In this document: positions 1 through 8,532 of the stretch, piece after piece
Numbering within the stretch: position 1 is the stretch's first letter
Layout: each line of letters starts with the position of its first letter
Origin: a virus
Reading direction: 5' to 3' (one strand)
IMG/VR virus record: IMGVR_UViG_3300042327_000031
Coordinates: 1-24,627 of that record
DNA: 24,627 nt
Made by a program: the position numbers and the translations under genes
Notes under the pieces: generated by a model
Databases searched by the model: none
What the model saw: only the letters and a program-made list of their open reading frames with translations
Told to the model about the DNA's origin: nothing

Positions 1-937
1 CCTCCATCAAGGCCTGCTGGTTTGCAGACAGTACACCACCAAACTGGTTGCTTGGGTCAAACAGCGCGGAGCGCAGTGTCGTCTCGGCACCAGCAAGGCC
101 GGGGTCACGCGCACCAGCAGCCGTGGTGACGCGCACACCGGGAACGGTGGTCTGGGCTTGTTGCAGGTTTGCGATGGCACGATTTGGGTCTGTTGCGACA
201 TTGCGCAGCACGTTGCCAGCGATAACTTCACGGCCCTGACGGGTGAACGGCTGCACCATACCCTTGGGTGCGGCCAAGGCGCGTTGTGTGACGGATAGGG
301 TTGGCCCACCGGGGGCGATCATGCCAGCCACCATTGCGCCACCAAGCTGCGTCGCTGGAGAGAACTCACCTTCGCGCAAGACGCCGCCACCTGCCGAAGC
401 CGCTGCTGCGGCAGATGTTTGGGCGGTGGGGCTTGTTGAAAAGAACTTGGCGACTTCTCTGCCCAAGTTGCTTTGCAGTGCTGGCTCAACAAGCCTGTTC
501 ACACCGCGTGCCAAGCCTGCGGTGCCATAGCCTGCTGATGCCACGTCTTGCACAACACGCTCGGTTCCTGTGCGCGGTTGAGGGAATCCAGCAGCAGTCA
601 GTGTGGTGTCCACTGCTCGCGTCATGGTCGGCACCTTGGAGTCGGTTGCCAAGTTGTAGAGGTTGACCAATGGGTCAACCACCATGGGCAACATGCCACC
701 AGCGGTCAATGCAGCTTGGGCCACTGGACGAACAGCAAGTCCAGCCTCGCGGCCAATGGTCGTGGGTTGGTCTGCACCACTCAAGAACCCAATGATCTCT
801 TCTGGCTTGTACTGGTTCTCAAGAGCTGTGGCGATCTGTGGCCCGACGTCCGGCGTCTGTGCCAAGAACTGGACGATCTCGGCGTCGCTGTAGCCTGCCT
901 GCTTGGCTTCCCTGATTTTGGTTTCAATGCCAGCCAT
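1..937 (-). CDS. Large internal virion / ejection protein, partial (C-terminus off the left edge)
   Basis: A minus-strand frame starting at ATG 937 (TAATG overlap) stays open for all 312 visible codons to the window edge. It begins AGIETKIREAKQAGYSDAEIVQFLAQTPDVG (2-32), a start seen on very large podovirus internal or polyvalent proteins. Then come PEEIIGFLSG, Ala/Gly/Thr-rich stretches (VRPVAQAALTAGGMLPMVVDP) and helical repeats. No catalytic motif appears in the visible part; a transglycosylase or other domain may follow outside. All other frames here are shadows. Confidence 0.82.
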   Translation of the reverse strand, partial: MAGIETKIREAKQAGYSDAEIVQFLAQTPDVGPQIATALENQYKPEEIIGFLSGADQPTTIGREAGLAVRPVAQAALTAGGMLPMVVDPLVNLYNLATDSKVPTMTRAVDTTLTAAGFPQPRTGTERVVQDVASAGYGTAGLARGVNRLVEPALQSNLGREVAKFFSTSPTAQTSAAAAASAGGGVLREGEFSPATQLGGAMVAGMIAPGGPTLSVTQRALAAPKGMVQPFTRQGREVIAGNVLRNVATDPNRAIANLQQAQTTVPGVRVTTAAGARDPGLAGAETTLRSALFDPSNQFGGVLSANQQALME

Positions 938-2337
938 TATTGTGGACTCCCAAAAATGTTGGAAAGCGGTGGGCGAGCTGCGCCACCAGCACCAGCAGCA
1001 CCAGCAGGTGAGGCTCGCATGAGAGACGGCACGTCGGCCTGTGGCCCAAGCACTTTGTCCAAGTTCTTGAAGCCGTAGGCCTCACCAATCCCTACGTACT
1101 CGCCACGCTTCTTGTTGTAGCCGTCAGCGGCGGCGGCATACAGCTCGGTGGCCAGTCGCTCAAAGTCTTGGCGCTGTGTAGGCGTCAGAATTTGTCCGGT
1201 CATCATGTTGTTGAAGTAGTTTTGCAAACGGTCAAGGCGACCTGCTGCGGCCATTGCGATGCCCAGTTCAGACTCACGCACCACAGAGCCGGGGTCCAGC
1301 AGCTTCATGATCTTGGTGGCACCGGCCACGTCGCCGATTGGCGTGCCTTGGCTCAACGAAGACACGACCTGCTTGAAGGCAGTCTTCATGTCGTTGAACT
1401 CTTTATAGGTTGCCTCACCCTTAAAAGCCGAGCCGAGCTTCATCTCGTTCTCAAAGCCCTTTTGGCCACCAGTCATGTCCACTGTTGTGGCAGACGCTTT
1501 TCGCTGGCGCTCATTGAACTGCTGGAACGACCCTTGGAAGCCCTGACCGACGGCGTACTCGTACTCGGCAATTGCGGATGGAGGTGTGTCGCGTGGAGCC
1601 AAGCCGGGGACGATCTGCGATTCTCCAAGCTCGTTGAACCGTTTGGCCACCAACTTCCCGTTTTGCATATAGAACTCTGGCTTGCCGAACTTGGTCGCCA
1701 TGTTCTGTCGATCTTGGATTGCCTTCATTGCCTCTGGTATCGGCATCATGCTCAATGCTTGGACGAATGATTGAGGCTGCGTCTTCAGAAAATCTTGAAT
1801 GGTCTGTGCTGGCGCTGTGGCTGCTGGTGCTGCCGACATTGCTGGCGCTGCTGGCGTGGTGCCAATCATCGCGGCACGATCCATTGTTGGACCAGCGCGG
1901 CCTGCCATTGCTGGAGATGCCAGCAGTGCCTGTTGAGCAGTCAGTGGAGTGGTCTGTGCAGGGGGCGATGCCAAGGCACCACCAGTTGCACCACCGCCAC
2001 CACCAATCATGTCTGCAAACATTTTGCGCTGTGCTGCGGTTTGCTGGCCCTCTTCCAACTTCTGACGCAACAGCATCTGCTGCACCGCATTGGTTTGCCC
2101 GGTCTGCATCGCCTCAGCACCGGCACTCAATGCCCCGCCAAGGGTCTGTCCCAGCGTGCGGCGGGTAGTCGATGGGCCAGAGCTTTCCAGCAGCTTTGCG
2201 GCCACCTGCATCATGCTCTGCCGACGCACAGCGGCCAGTTGCTCGGGCGTGAGCAAGTCGCCGTACATGTTGCCACCGAACATGTTGCCAGCAGCAGCAC
2301 CGCCGCCGCCAAAAAAGTTGTCGAAGGGTCCAGCCAT
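937..2337 (-). CDS. Low-complexity internal virion (ejection) protein (466 aa)
   Basis: N-terminal 26 residues are Gly/Asn/Met/Phe-rich, followed by LLTPEQLAAVRRQSMMQVAAKLLESSGPSTTRRTLGQTLGGALSAGAEAM, a motif common to podovirus internal proteins. 110-180 is Ala/Pro/Gly low complexity; 200-310 mixed helical; 345-435 a folded helical domain (LLDPGSVVRESELGIAMAAAGRLDRLQNYF). The end is Ala/Gly/Pro-rich. Probably ejected with the DNA. AAGGAAG site before the ATG; TAATG junction to the next gene. Confidence 0.78.
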   Translation of the reverse strand: MAGPFDNFFGGGGAAAGNMFGGNMYGDLLTPEQLAAVRRQSMMQVAAKLLESSGPSTTRRTLGQTLGGALSAGAEAMQTGQTNAVQQMLLRQKLEEGQQTAAQRKMFADMIGGGGGATGGALASPPAQTTPLTAQQALLASPAMAGRAGPTMDRAAMIGTTPAAPAMSAAPAATAPAQTIQDFLKTQPQSFVQALSMMPIPEAMKAIQDRQNMATKFGKPEFYMQNGKLVAKRFNELGESQIVPGLAPRDTPPSAIAEYEYAVGQGFQGSFQQFNERQRKASATTVDMTGGQKGFENEMKLGSAFKGEATYKEFNDMKTAFKQVVSSLSQGTPIGDVAGATKIMKLLDPGSVVRESELGIAMAAAGRLDRLQNYFNNMMTGQILTPTQRQDFERLATELYAAAADGYNKKRGEYVGIGEAYGFKNLDKVLGPQADVPSLMRASPAGAAGAGGAARPPLSNIFGSPQ

Positions 2338-2349
2338 GATTTCTTCCTT

Positions 2350-3240
2350 TTAAGACAGTGCGCCCAACAGGCCACCACCGATGGCACCGTATGGCCCAAA
2401 CATCTGATACCCGGCCATCGCACCACCCAAGGCACCAGCCGCTGGGTTGTTGTAAGTGGGCGTGGAGGTCGATTGACCCATATTGGGCATCTGCAGGCCC
2501 AAGGCGCTTTGCATGATGCCAAGGCGCTCCAAGCCGAGGTTGCGCGATGCGTCCATCTGCTGCTGTGCAAACTGCTGACGCGCACCACCCAAGCCCATTG
2601 CGGTCTGCGCGGCAAGGTAGTCGGCACCGGTCTGCGCTTGGCCCATCTGGCCGAGCTGCTGTGCCGCACCCAGACGGAATTGCGCACCCTGCAAACCAGC
2701 GGCTTGGTTCTGCAACTGCTGCTGCTGCGCGAGCTGCAAGGCCTGCTGGTAGCCTTGGTTGCGCAGGTTGGCCACCATGGAGCCAGCCTGCTTGCCGTAC
2801 TCGCCAGAAGTTAAAGCCTCGGCGACACCGTGACGCGATCCACCGAATGCGCGAGCGGACATGGCCTGCTGGCCCGTCTGCTGCACGGCACGCTGTCGGG
2901 CCTGCTCCATGTCGTTGAGCGATGTGTCAATGACCTGCTGCTCAAACGGGTTGTAGTATTGCTGGGTCAGAGCCTGATCTGGACGGATCATGGTGGGCGT
3001 GTAGCCAGCACCGGCCTGAGTGAGCTGTCCGGCCATGCCGAGCTGCTGACGGCCCGGACCCGTGCCAGCGGCCAAAGCCATTTGCTCGCCCTGCTGGTAG
3101 GTCGGGTCAAAGCCAGCGAACTGACGCGCACCGGTCTGGTTTGCTACCTGACGGGCGTAGTCCAAGTTGCCGAGATACCCGGCCTTGACATCTGGATCGA
3201 CTTTGGTCGTCGTGACTTGTGGGTCTCCACCTTTGCTCAT
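2350..3240 (-). CDS. Gln/Ala-rich internal virion (ejection) protein (296 aa)
   Basis: After a polar N-terminus (MSKGGDPQVTTTKVDP) the protein is almost all helical and Gln/Ala-rich (e.g. GYQQALQLAQQQQLQNQAAGLQGAQ, residues about 163-187). The C-terminal 30 residues (AAGALGGAMAGYQMFGPYGAIGGGLLGAL) form a glycine-zipper-like hydrophobic segment. Such composition and gene order are usual for podovirus proteins ejected with DNA that line a channel through the envelope. SRHGVAEAL near residue 134 is a repeated feature in this family. No enzyme domain. Assignment by composition and context. Confidence 0.75.
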   Translation of the reverse strand: MSKGGDPQVTTTKVDPDVKAGYLGNLDYARQVANQTGARQFAGFDPTYQQGEQMALAAGTGPGRQQLGMAGQLTQAGAGYTPTMIRPDQALTQQYYNPFEQQVIDTSLNDMEQARQRAVQQTGQQAMSARAFGGSRHGVAEALTSGEYGKQAGSMVANLRNQGYQQALQLAQQQQLQNQAAGLQGAQFRLGAAQQLGQMGQAQTGADYLAAQTAMGLGGARQQFAQQQMDASRNLGLERLGIMQSALGLQMPNMGQSTSTPTYNNPAAGALGGAMAGYQMFGPYGAIGGGLLGALS

Positions 3241-3284
3241 ATCGTGTACCTCTTCAGTTTGTATTTAAAACGATGCCGCGCAAA

Positions 3285-4415
3285 TCATTGCGCCACATAC
3301 CGTGTCGTTGCTGGTGCCTCTTGGACAAACAGGCTGCAAACAGCGACGCCGGGATAGATCACCAAATCACCAACCGTTGACTTTAAGGTCCGTGGCTTGT
3401 TCTTGATGTGGTAGCTGTAGAAGTCGTCCATCACGTCCGTCCAGAAGCCTTTTTTCTTGAACAGCGTATTTGCCACGACCTTACCCCACACGGAGTAACC
3501 AGCTCGCCACCACTTGGCTTGCTTGTGGTGCCATACGTGCATACGGGCCAGTTGCTTGTGCTCAGACCACAGGTTGAGGTCAACCATGCGTGAGCAGCAG
3601 TACGTGCCGTCGTTGCTGGATGCATTTGCGCCATCAGGGCCGTCAGGTGATTCAGCAGTGGCCGCAGTAGAGCCTGCACTGCCCTCAGACGCCCCACCCA
3701 TGCCAGCACTGCTGCGCTCGCTGGCAAAAGAATCGTAGTCGCCGCCATAGTTGAAACCGGGCACGTCAAAGTTTTGGTTGGGGTTCAGCCCCATGGCAAT
3801 CATTTCTTGGTCGCGCACAAAGTCTGGTGCAAGGTATCTCTGCGCAGCAGCAATACCGGGGAATGCGTAGCCAAACGCTTTTTGACCGGCTTGCGTGATC
3901 GCAGCCATCGTGGGGTTTTCGTTGTAGTACGCGGCCTGCTCTGCCGGAGACATCTTGCTCCATGCAGACTGCTCAATCCCATCGCCGCCAGAGCTGCGAT
4001 CATTGGCGATCATCTGATTGAGTAAACCATTGGCGCTGCGGTTTGGGCTGTACGCACGCCAGTCGGCGATCATGGGCGCACCACCCAGCAATTTTGCGTT
4101 GGCGCGGAACTGGTCTTGTGACTCAAGGCCAGAACCCAACAAGCCCATGGGTACAGCAGGTGCGTTGGATGGCATGTAGCTGCCGCCACCTTGGTTCAGG
4201 ATGGCCAACTGGGCCATGTACGTTGGGTCAACGATGCCGAACTCTTGCGGCTGCAAGTTCATGTACGGCATACCCATGGACGATGGCATGGACATGGCGC
4301 TGGGCGTGTAGCCGTAGTCAACAGCCATGCCACCGGCTGGTGGCAGGTTCGGCATTCTGAACCGCTCGTCTTCATCCTCCGGCAGAACCTGACCCATCAA
4401 ACTTGATTGACCCAT
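3285..4415 (-). CDS. Low-complexity protein with conserved C-terminal domain, probable ejection protein (376 aa)
   Basis: Residues 1-90 are Met/Pro/Gly/Tyr-rich and probably disordered. 150-215 is a helical part (MSPAEQAAYYNENPTMAAITQAGQKAFGYAFPGIAAAQRYL). 230-270 is a Gly/Ser/Asp linker. The C-terminal ~105 residues are compact: YCCSRMVDLNLWSEHKQLARMHVWHH, WRAGYSVWGKVVANTL, ending VAVCSLFVQ. A CC(S)...Y..WA..VA-type domain occurs at the C-termini of other podovirus tail or internal proteins. Position next to two further internal-protein-like genes suggests a role in DNA ejection or tail completion (inference). ATG 4415 chosen for its AAGGAG site. Confidence 0.75.
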   Translation of the reverse strand: MGQSSLMGQVLPEDEDERFRMPNLPPAGGMAVDYGYTPSAMSMPSSMGMPYMNLQPQEFGIVDPTYMAQLAILNQGGGSYMPSNAPAVPMGLLGSGLESQDQFRANAKLLGGAPMIADWRAYSPNRSANGLLNQMIANDRSSGGDGIEQSAWSKMSPAEQAAYYNENPTMAAITQAGQKAFGYAFPGIAAAQRYLAPDFVRDQEMIAMGLNPNQNFDVPGFNYGGDYDSFASERSSAGMGGASEGSAGSTAATAESPDGPDGANASSNDGTYCCSRMVDLNLWSEHKQLARMHVWHHKQAKWWRAGYSVWGKVVANTLFKKKGFWTDVMDDFYSYHIKNKPRTLKSTVGDLVIYPGVAVCSLFVQEAPATTRYVAQ

Positions 4416-4416
4416 T

Positions 4417-4785
4417 TCACAACTCCTTGGAGAGCACAAACCACTGCGGCTCGTATCCCTCATCTTTTAAGAAGGTGCGCTCCCAGCCCTTACGACCTGC
4501 CAGCGTCACCCTTGTGCATCCAATTGACTTGCCCCACGCTTCAATGTGGGGGCGCATCATCTTCAGTTCGTCTAGGTTTCCGCCAGCCAAGAAGAAGTGC
4601 AAGTTCTTGGTGTTCGGGTAAACAACGATCTCAGTCACGACTGCGGAATTGTGGTTTGGCCAGAGCTGAAATTTCTTGGCCAACACACCCGCCGCAATGT
4701 CGTCAAAACTGTGTGTTCCTCCGCTGTATTCTAAAGCGTCCTCGACCCACTGGCGGCACCGATTCAGCTCCTCGAACTGATCCAT
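4417..4785 (-). CDS. GNAT-like conserved phage protein (122 aa)
   Basis: MDQFEELNRCRQWVEDALEYSGGTHSFDDIAAGVL (1-35) begins it; VTEIVVYPNTKNLHFFLAGGNLDE is the central sheet, and GCTRVTLAGRKGWERTFLKDEGYEP (89-113) resembles the acetyl-CoA-binding loop and end strand of the GNAT fold. I recognise this short family from many podoviruses beside the nozzle and ejection genes. It is short for an active acetyltransferase, so enzyme activity is doubtful. Synteny suggests a virion or tail-associated role. Confidence 0.8.
   Translation of the reverse strand: MDQFEELNRCRQWVEDALEYSGGTHSFDDIAAGVLAKKFQLWPNHNSAVVTEIVVYPNTKNLHFFLAGGNLDELKMMRPHIEAWGKSIGCTRVTLAGRKGWERTFLKDEGYEPQWFVLSKEL
4423..4428 (-). promoter_or_regulatory. 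RBS deciding the start of the 376-aa gene
   Basis: AAGGAG on the minus strand, seven bases from ATG 4415. It lies in the last codons of the GNAT-like gene and excludes the further-upstream start at 4463. Confidence 0.6.
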
Positions 4786-6266
4786 CAGCGACGGCCCCCG
4801 GCCACCGCATCCAGCCGCATGGTGCCCACACGCCAGTCGGTGTTCTCGGTCTGCCTGATTTTCATCTTGATCTGGCGACCACTGAAGCGTGCCGACGTGG
4901 GGTTGGCCGTGCTGTACGGGCCGTGGGCCTCACTCGCGCCATTGGGGTAGTAGCGCGTGGAGAACGTCAAGTCCACGTTGCCTTGGTTCAGCTCGTCAGG
5001 AATCACCTCACGCACCGACATGATGTTGTCACCGGCTGCGATCTGGAACGGGCCGGACTCGGCGTAGATGTCGCCAGTGTTCAGCAACCCGACCTCGTGC
5101 TCGTAAAGGAATCCATCAGTGCCCACCATCAACGGCTTGTCAAAAGACCCGGCACCAGTGCCGCATGTGCGTGACAGTTGGCCAATGTTCCAGTGCCCCT
5201 CGCGGTAGTTGTAGAGGACGTAGGAGTCAACCTCGTTGGACGCGGAGCTTGGGTACAGCCACCACACCTCACCGTACTTGGGGTTGTGCATTGCAAACAC
5301 CTTGCTCGACTGCGAAGTGTTCATGTTACGGAACACGTAGTCGCTCACGTCCGACTGCAGTGGCTTGACCACGCCGTCGTACATCCAGAAGCCACCATTG
5401 CTCATCCAGAAGGCCGAGGTGTCAGACACGATGGTCACGGCCAGCTTGCCGATCAGGCCGCAGCCGTGGCCGATCTTCTCAAAGCTGTAGATAAACGGCT
5501 GGCCAATGTACTGGGCGCTGTGGCAGTCGTCGTCAGTCCACAGCAGGTTGATGCCGCGAACGCGCTTGCCAGCCATCAGCGACCCAACAGTCACCAGCTC
5601 AAAGTCACCGGCTTGGTTCAGCGTGGTGGGTGTCCAGACCGTGTTGTTCTCTTGGTCGCACCACTGGACCTTGCGAGGGTTGCCACCGGCACCCAGTGCA
5701 AAGAGGAACCGCTCAGATGTGACCATCACGGCCTTGCAATTGATGGGTGAGTTGGCAATCGGTGCGGCCACCGTAGGCGTTGTGAAGCCCAACTGCCACT
5801 CGTACAGCTCGCCGTCCTTGCTGGAGCACGCCACCAGATACTCTCCATAAGAGTCCAAGGACCAAGTGGTGGCCGGTGTGATGGTGGCCAAGTTAATGCG
5901 CTCAGTGCCGTATGGCTGCAAGCCGTATCCAGCGTAGCCGTAGCCTGTCTTGGTGCTCGCATCAGCGTCACCGGTGACGAAGCCAGTTGGGGTGATGTCG
6001 GCCAATGTGCCGTCCACGCGGTAAACAAACAGCTTGGTGTGCGTGCCGACAGCGATCCAAGGGTCGCCGTCGTTGTCCTCCCAAGCCAAAATCCCGCGTG
6101 CCTTGCCAGTCACCGCAGAGCTGCCGCGCTTGCGCCAGCCACCCACTGGACGAATGGTGCCCTCAAACCAGCGCACGAGGTTGGCGTCAAACCACCGTCC
6201 AGCAGACTGCAGCTCGGTGCCGTTGCGGTAGACGCCGGGAGGTAGTTGGATTGGGATCAGTGCCAT
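4785..6266 (-). CDS. Beta-propeller tail nozzle-like protein (493 aa)
   Basis: The beginning LIPIQLPPGVYRNGTELQSAGRWFDANLVRWFEGTIRPVGGWRKRG (3-48) is typical of podovirus proteins compared with P22 gp10 (DNA stabilisation) and SU10 nozzle proteins. The rest shows repeated propeller-like strands (e.g. GDPWIAVGTHTKLFVY, WSLDSYGEYLVACSSKDGELYEW, CHSAQYIGQPFIYSFEKIGHGCGLIG, AFWMSNGGFWMYDG). It should close the tail channel and complete the tail tip. Weak GGAACA site upstream. The stop shares one base with the next ATG. Confidence 0.85.
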   Translation of the reverse strand: MALIPIQLPPGVYRNGTELQSAGRWFDANLVRWFEGTIRPVGGWRKRGSSAVTGKARGILAWEDNDGDPWIAVGTHTKLFVYRVDGTLADITPTGFVTGDADASTKTGYGYAGYGLQPYGTERINLATITPATTWSLDSYGEYLVACSSKDGELYEWQLGFTTPTVAAPIANSPINCKAVMVTSERFLFALGAGGNPRKVQWCDQENNTVWTPTTLNQAGDFELVTVGSLMAGKRVRGINLLWTDDDCHSAQYIGQPFIYSFEKIGHGCGLIGKLAVTIVSDTSAFWMSNGGFWMYDGVVKPLQSDVSDYVFRNMNTSQSSKVFAMHNPKYGEVWWLYPSSASNEVDSYVLYNYREGHWNIGQLSRTCGTGAGSFDKPLMVGTDGFLYEHEVGLLNTGDIYAESGPFQIAAGDNIMSVREVIPDELNQGNVDLTFSTRYYPNGASEAHGPYSTANPTSARFSGRQIKMKIRQTENTDWRVGTMRLDAVAGGRR

Positions 6267-6284
6267 GGCTGTATTGTTCCAGAA

Positions 6285-6941
6285 TCAAGGCGGCGTGGGG
6301 ATCACATTCGGCAAGGGTGCCACATAGTTCACGGCCATCACCGCCGAAGGGATGCCGGGGTGTGGTGACGTGGCCGCCGTGGCCTCCATGGTCACGTTGG
6401 TGTCGTCTGCGGCCCACTCCAGCTCAAGGTAGTCGCCGTCCTGCATGTCGATGTTGAAGTTCCAACTGATGTTCAGGTGCTGGTTGGAGCCGGACAGTGT
6501 GTACTGGTGGGTGCTGTACCCGATGTTGGTGCCATTACGCACGATCCACAGATAGACCTGTTTGGCCGAGCCGGAGCCAGAGCGCAACTGTCCAGAGAAC
6601 TGGAAGTTGTAGATGCCGGACACGGAGACGTAGATGCGGCTCTCAGTCCCAGCGTTGACCTTCACACCGTTGTTCAGGTACTCAATCGGGAACTCCACGG
6701 GTGTGGCAGTGTTGGTCGCCGCCAAGGTCTGGTCGTCGGTGTTGAAAAACAAACCGTTTGGGCAGTCGATGTACTGCCCACCATTGGGTCCAAGGAGGGA
6801 CCGCAAGGTTGACGACAGCTTGAGCATGAACGTGCGCAGCAGACCGTTCGTCTGCTCGGCACTCTGCTGCGTGTACCCAGTCCCCGGTGAAGGGAACGTG
6901 GGGACGATGGGCGTCTCAAGCGACTGCGAACGGTTTGCCAT
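6285..6941 (-). CDS. Virion protein with C1q-like jelly-roll (218 aa)
   Basis: An N-terminal Pro/Gln segment (1-35) and helix (LLRTFMLKLSSTLRSLLGPNGG) precede a beta domain (about 65-206) with strands QTLAATNTATPVEFP, YVSVSGIYNFQFSGQLRS, VYLWIVRNGTNIGYSTHQYT, LNISWNFNIDMQDGDYLELEWAADD. This is the pattern of a C1q/TNF-like trimeric jelly roll, common in phage receptor-binding or decoration proteins. It lies between the endolysin and the nozzle gene. Trimer formation is inferred from the family. GAGG before the ATG. Confidence 0.78.
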   Translation of the reverse strand: MANRSQSLETPIVPTFPSPGTGYTQQSAEQTNGLLRTFMLKLSSTLRSLLGPNGGQYIDCPNGLFFNTDDQTLAATNTATPVEFPIEYLNNGVKVNAGTESRIYVSVSGIYNFQFSGQLRSGSGSAKQVYLWIVRNGTNIGYSTHQYTLSGSNQHLNISWNFNIDMQDGDYLELEWAADDTNVTMEATAATSPHPGIPSAVMAVNYVAPLPNVIPTPP

Positions 6942-6949
6942 GTGATACC

Positions 6950-7606
6950 TCAGCCAACAGCCAGCACAGCGTTGTACCGCTTCTGTCGGTCTTCAAGGCC
7001 TATTGTCCCACCATTGATCTTCTTGGTCAGTGCCACAAAGTCGCCAGAGTCGGCGATGGGGCCGCACTTGTTTGTTGACCAGAACCAAGCAGCGGACAGG
7101 GATGCACCCTCGGGCGTCAGCAGCAGGTCAGGGTTGTCCACCAAGTCCATGTTCAAACCTTGGCCGCATCGGGTGTAGTTGTCCTTGCCCGTGAGCTGCT
7201 TTAAGCCACGGCCCCGGTACTTCCAGCCCTCACCCGACTCAATGTTGCCGTTGGCCATGCGGTTGGCGTAGACGGTGTTGGCGATGGCCTCTGGCTGGCG
7301 GTGCAGTGCCAGCGCGAACTTGTTGGGCTGGTTCTTGCCCTTGACCTTGACCGGCTTCTTGTCTGGGCCGAGGACCGCAAACCGGCTTGGCCACACCACG
7401 GCCATCGTGTCTGCGCTGTAGTTCAGGTTCTCGGTCAGGGTCTTAAACCCAGCAGACTCATGGGCGCATTGGGCGATCCACGCGGCCACCTGCATGGGTG
7501 TGTTGATGCCGAAACGGTCAAAAGCCGCCTTCACATGGGGCAGCCAGCGGTCAGCCAGCTCCTGACTCACGCCAGCGGCTCTGAGGTGCTGGATGGTGGG
7601 CGTCAT
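6950..7606 (-). CDS. Endolysin, glycoside hydrolase family 19 (218 aa)
   Basis: Cleaves peptidoglycan (chitinase-class-I fold acting as lysozyme). The catalytic region is IAQCAHESAGFKTLTENLNYSA (44-65) with E50; RGRGLKQLTGKDNY (131-144) is the substrate-cleft motif; SAAWFW at 171-176 and INGG at 198-201 close the fold. Length fits the phage members with no extra binding domain and no signal peptide, so it needs a holin. It overlaps the holin gene by four bases. Confidence 0.93.
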   Translation of the reverse strand: MTPTIQHLRAAGVSQELADRWLPHVKAAFDRFGINTPMQVAAWIAQCAHESAGFKTLTENLNYSADTMAVVWPSRFAVLGPDKKPVKVKGKNQPNKFALALHRQPEAIANTVYANRMANGNIESGEGWKYRGRGLKQLTGKDNYTRCGQGLNMDLVDNPDLLLTPEGASLSAAWFWSTNKCGPIADSGDFVALTKKINGGTIGLEDRQKRYNAVLAVG

Positions 7607-8124
7607 TTGATGGCTGCTTTCAGTTTGGCTTCTTCACTCTTGTCCTTGCTACCTTGGCTGCTGCCAAAATAATAAGAAAGGATTTGAGTCACAGCAGCAG
7701 ACAACACACCCAAGATGTAGATCAGGATGTCTTTGGCTTCTGGCTGCACGTTCACGAAAATCAAAATGGTGAACAAAATGAACGACAGACCAACCACGCC
7801 CAGCGCCAAGAATGGCGTCACCACCTTGTTGATGTAGGGGGCTTTTTCGTTCGTGGCGATCTCGATCTCGCGGTTGCGAGCGCTGTCACGGTCCTTGGCA
7901 TCAATCTCAGCCATGAACTCTTCGTGCTTCATCGCGGCTTCTTGCAAAGACTTGGTGTCGTCATCGGTCATCTGATCTTCAGGCTTGAGCTTGATGCCCA
8001 GCTTTTCCTCAACAGCCTCGACACCTTTTTCCATGACGGCGTCAGCCACCTTGGGCAGGCCACGCTCGATCAGGCCCGATACGATGGACATAACGGCAGG
8101 GTTCATAAGCAGTGCTGGCAACAT
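7603..8124 (-). CDS. Holin, GTA_holin_3TM type (173 aa)
   Basis: Forms the membrane hole releasing the endolysin. N-terminal amphipathic segment (LPALLMNPAVMSIVSGLIERGLPKVADAVME), a helical spacer (50-95), and two membrane helices, about 102-124 (VTPFLALGVVGLSFILFTILIFV) and 132-152, followed by YYFGSSQGSKDKSEE. The YYFGSS.GS.(D/K)K ending after the last helix is the signature of this GTA-type holin family. Location directly upstream of the endolysin, with ATGA overlap, agrees. Confidence 0.85.
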   Translation of the reverse strand: MLPALLMNPAVMSIVSGLIERGLPKVADAVMEKGVEAVEEKLGIKLKPEDQMTDDDTKSLQEAAMKHEEFMAEIDAKDRDSARNREIEIATNEKAPYINKVVTPFLALGVVGLSFILFTILIFVNVQPEAKDILIYILGVLSAAVTQILSYYFGSSQGSKDKSEEAKLKAAIK

Positions 8125-8372
8125 TATTCGGACTCCTTCTTGTCTTCTGGGGGCTTCTTGTTCATGGCCAACAGCGTGCCCAAGCTGCCGACGATGAACG
8201 TGGCGATGGGTGTGATCAGCTCAAAGAACTTGGCGTCAATGGGGGCCATCGCGTTCATGGGCTGGGTCACAAAGACCAAGCTGTAGAGCACCACGCCGAC
8301 GATGCCAGCAAGTGTGAGGGACAGGGTCACGCCAATGACAAAGCGAAGCACAGCGTCCAGATCAGTTTTCAT
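8124..8372 (-). CDS. Two-TM membrane protein, candidate holin (82 aa)
   Basis: Two hydrophobic helices, about residues 10-33 (RFVIGVTLSLTLAGIVGVVLYSLV) and 51-70 (ELITPIATFIVGSLGTLLAM), with a charged C-terminal tail (KKPPEDKKESE). Size and topology fit a class II holin, but the next gene is a better holin match, so this one could be an antiholin or co-holin. Overlaps the lipoprotein gene by 11 bases and the next gene by one base (TAATG). Confidence 0.72.
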   Translation of the reverse strand: MKTDLDAVLRFVIGVTLSLTLAGIVGVVLYSLVFVTQPMNAMAPIDAKFFELITPIATFIVGSLGTLLAMNKKPPEDKKESE

Positions 8373-8532
8373 TTTGCTCTTTCAAAAGGTACTTGGTGCA
8401 GGTGCCACTGGCCTCGCACACGGGTGGTTGACATTGGGCCGAGTTATGGTTCGCAGGGTCTTGGCACTTGTAGCGGTAGGCGTCAGAACACGCGACCAGC
8501 AACAGCGCAGAAATGGCAATCAGGTATTTCAT
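8362..8532 (-). CDS. Small Cys-rich lipoprotein (56 aa), possible o-spanin
   Basis: The longer frame is a shadow; ATG 8532 overlaps the upstream stop (ATGA). MKYLIAISALLLVAC is a lipoprotein signal peptide with lipobox LVAC (C15), so the mature part (41 residues) would be attached to a membrane. It has four further Cys (24, 34, 39, 45) in YKCQDPANHNSAQC QPPVCEASGTC. Placement in the lysis cassette is like Rz1-type outer-membrane spanins, but it is Cys-rich and not Pro-rich, so the spanin role is uncertain. Confidence 0.72.
   Translation of the reverse strand: MKYLIAISALLLVACSDAYRYKCQDPANHNSAQCQPPVCEASGTCTKYLLKEQNEN

Noticed and set aside
7-309. 100-aa minus-strand frame at the left edge
   Set aside because: Out-of-frame shadow of the partial gene starting at 937, which stays open through the same region.
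1771-2814. 347-aa plus-strand frame rich in Cys, Trp and His
   Set aside because: Antisense of the two Gln/Ala-rich internal virion genes; composition is an artefact of reading Gln/Ala codons in reverse.
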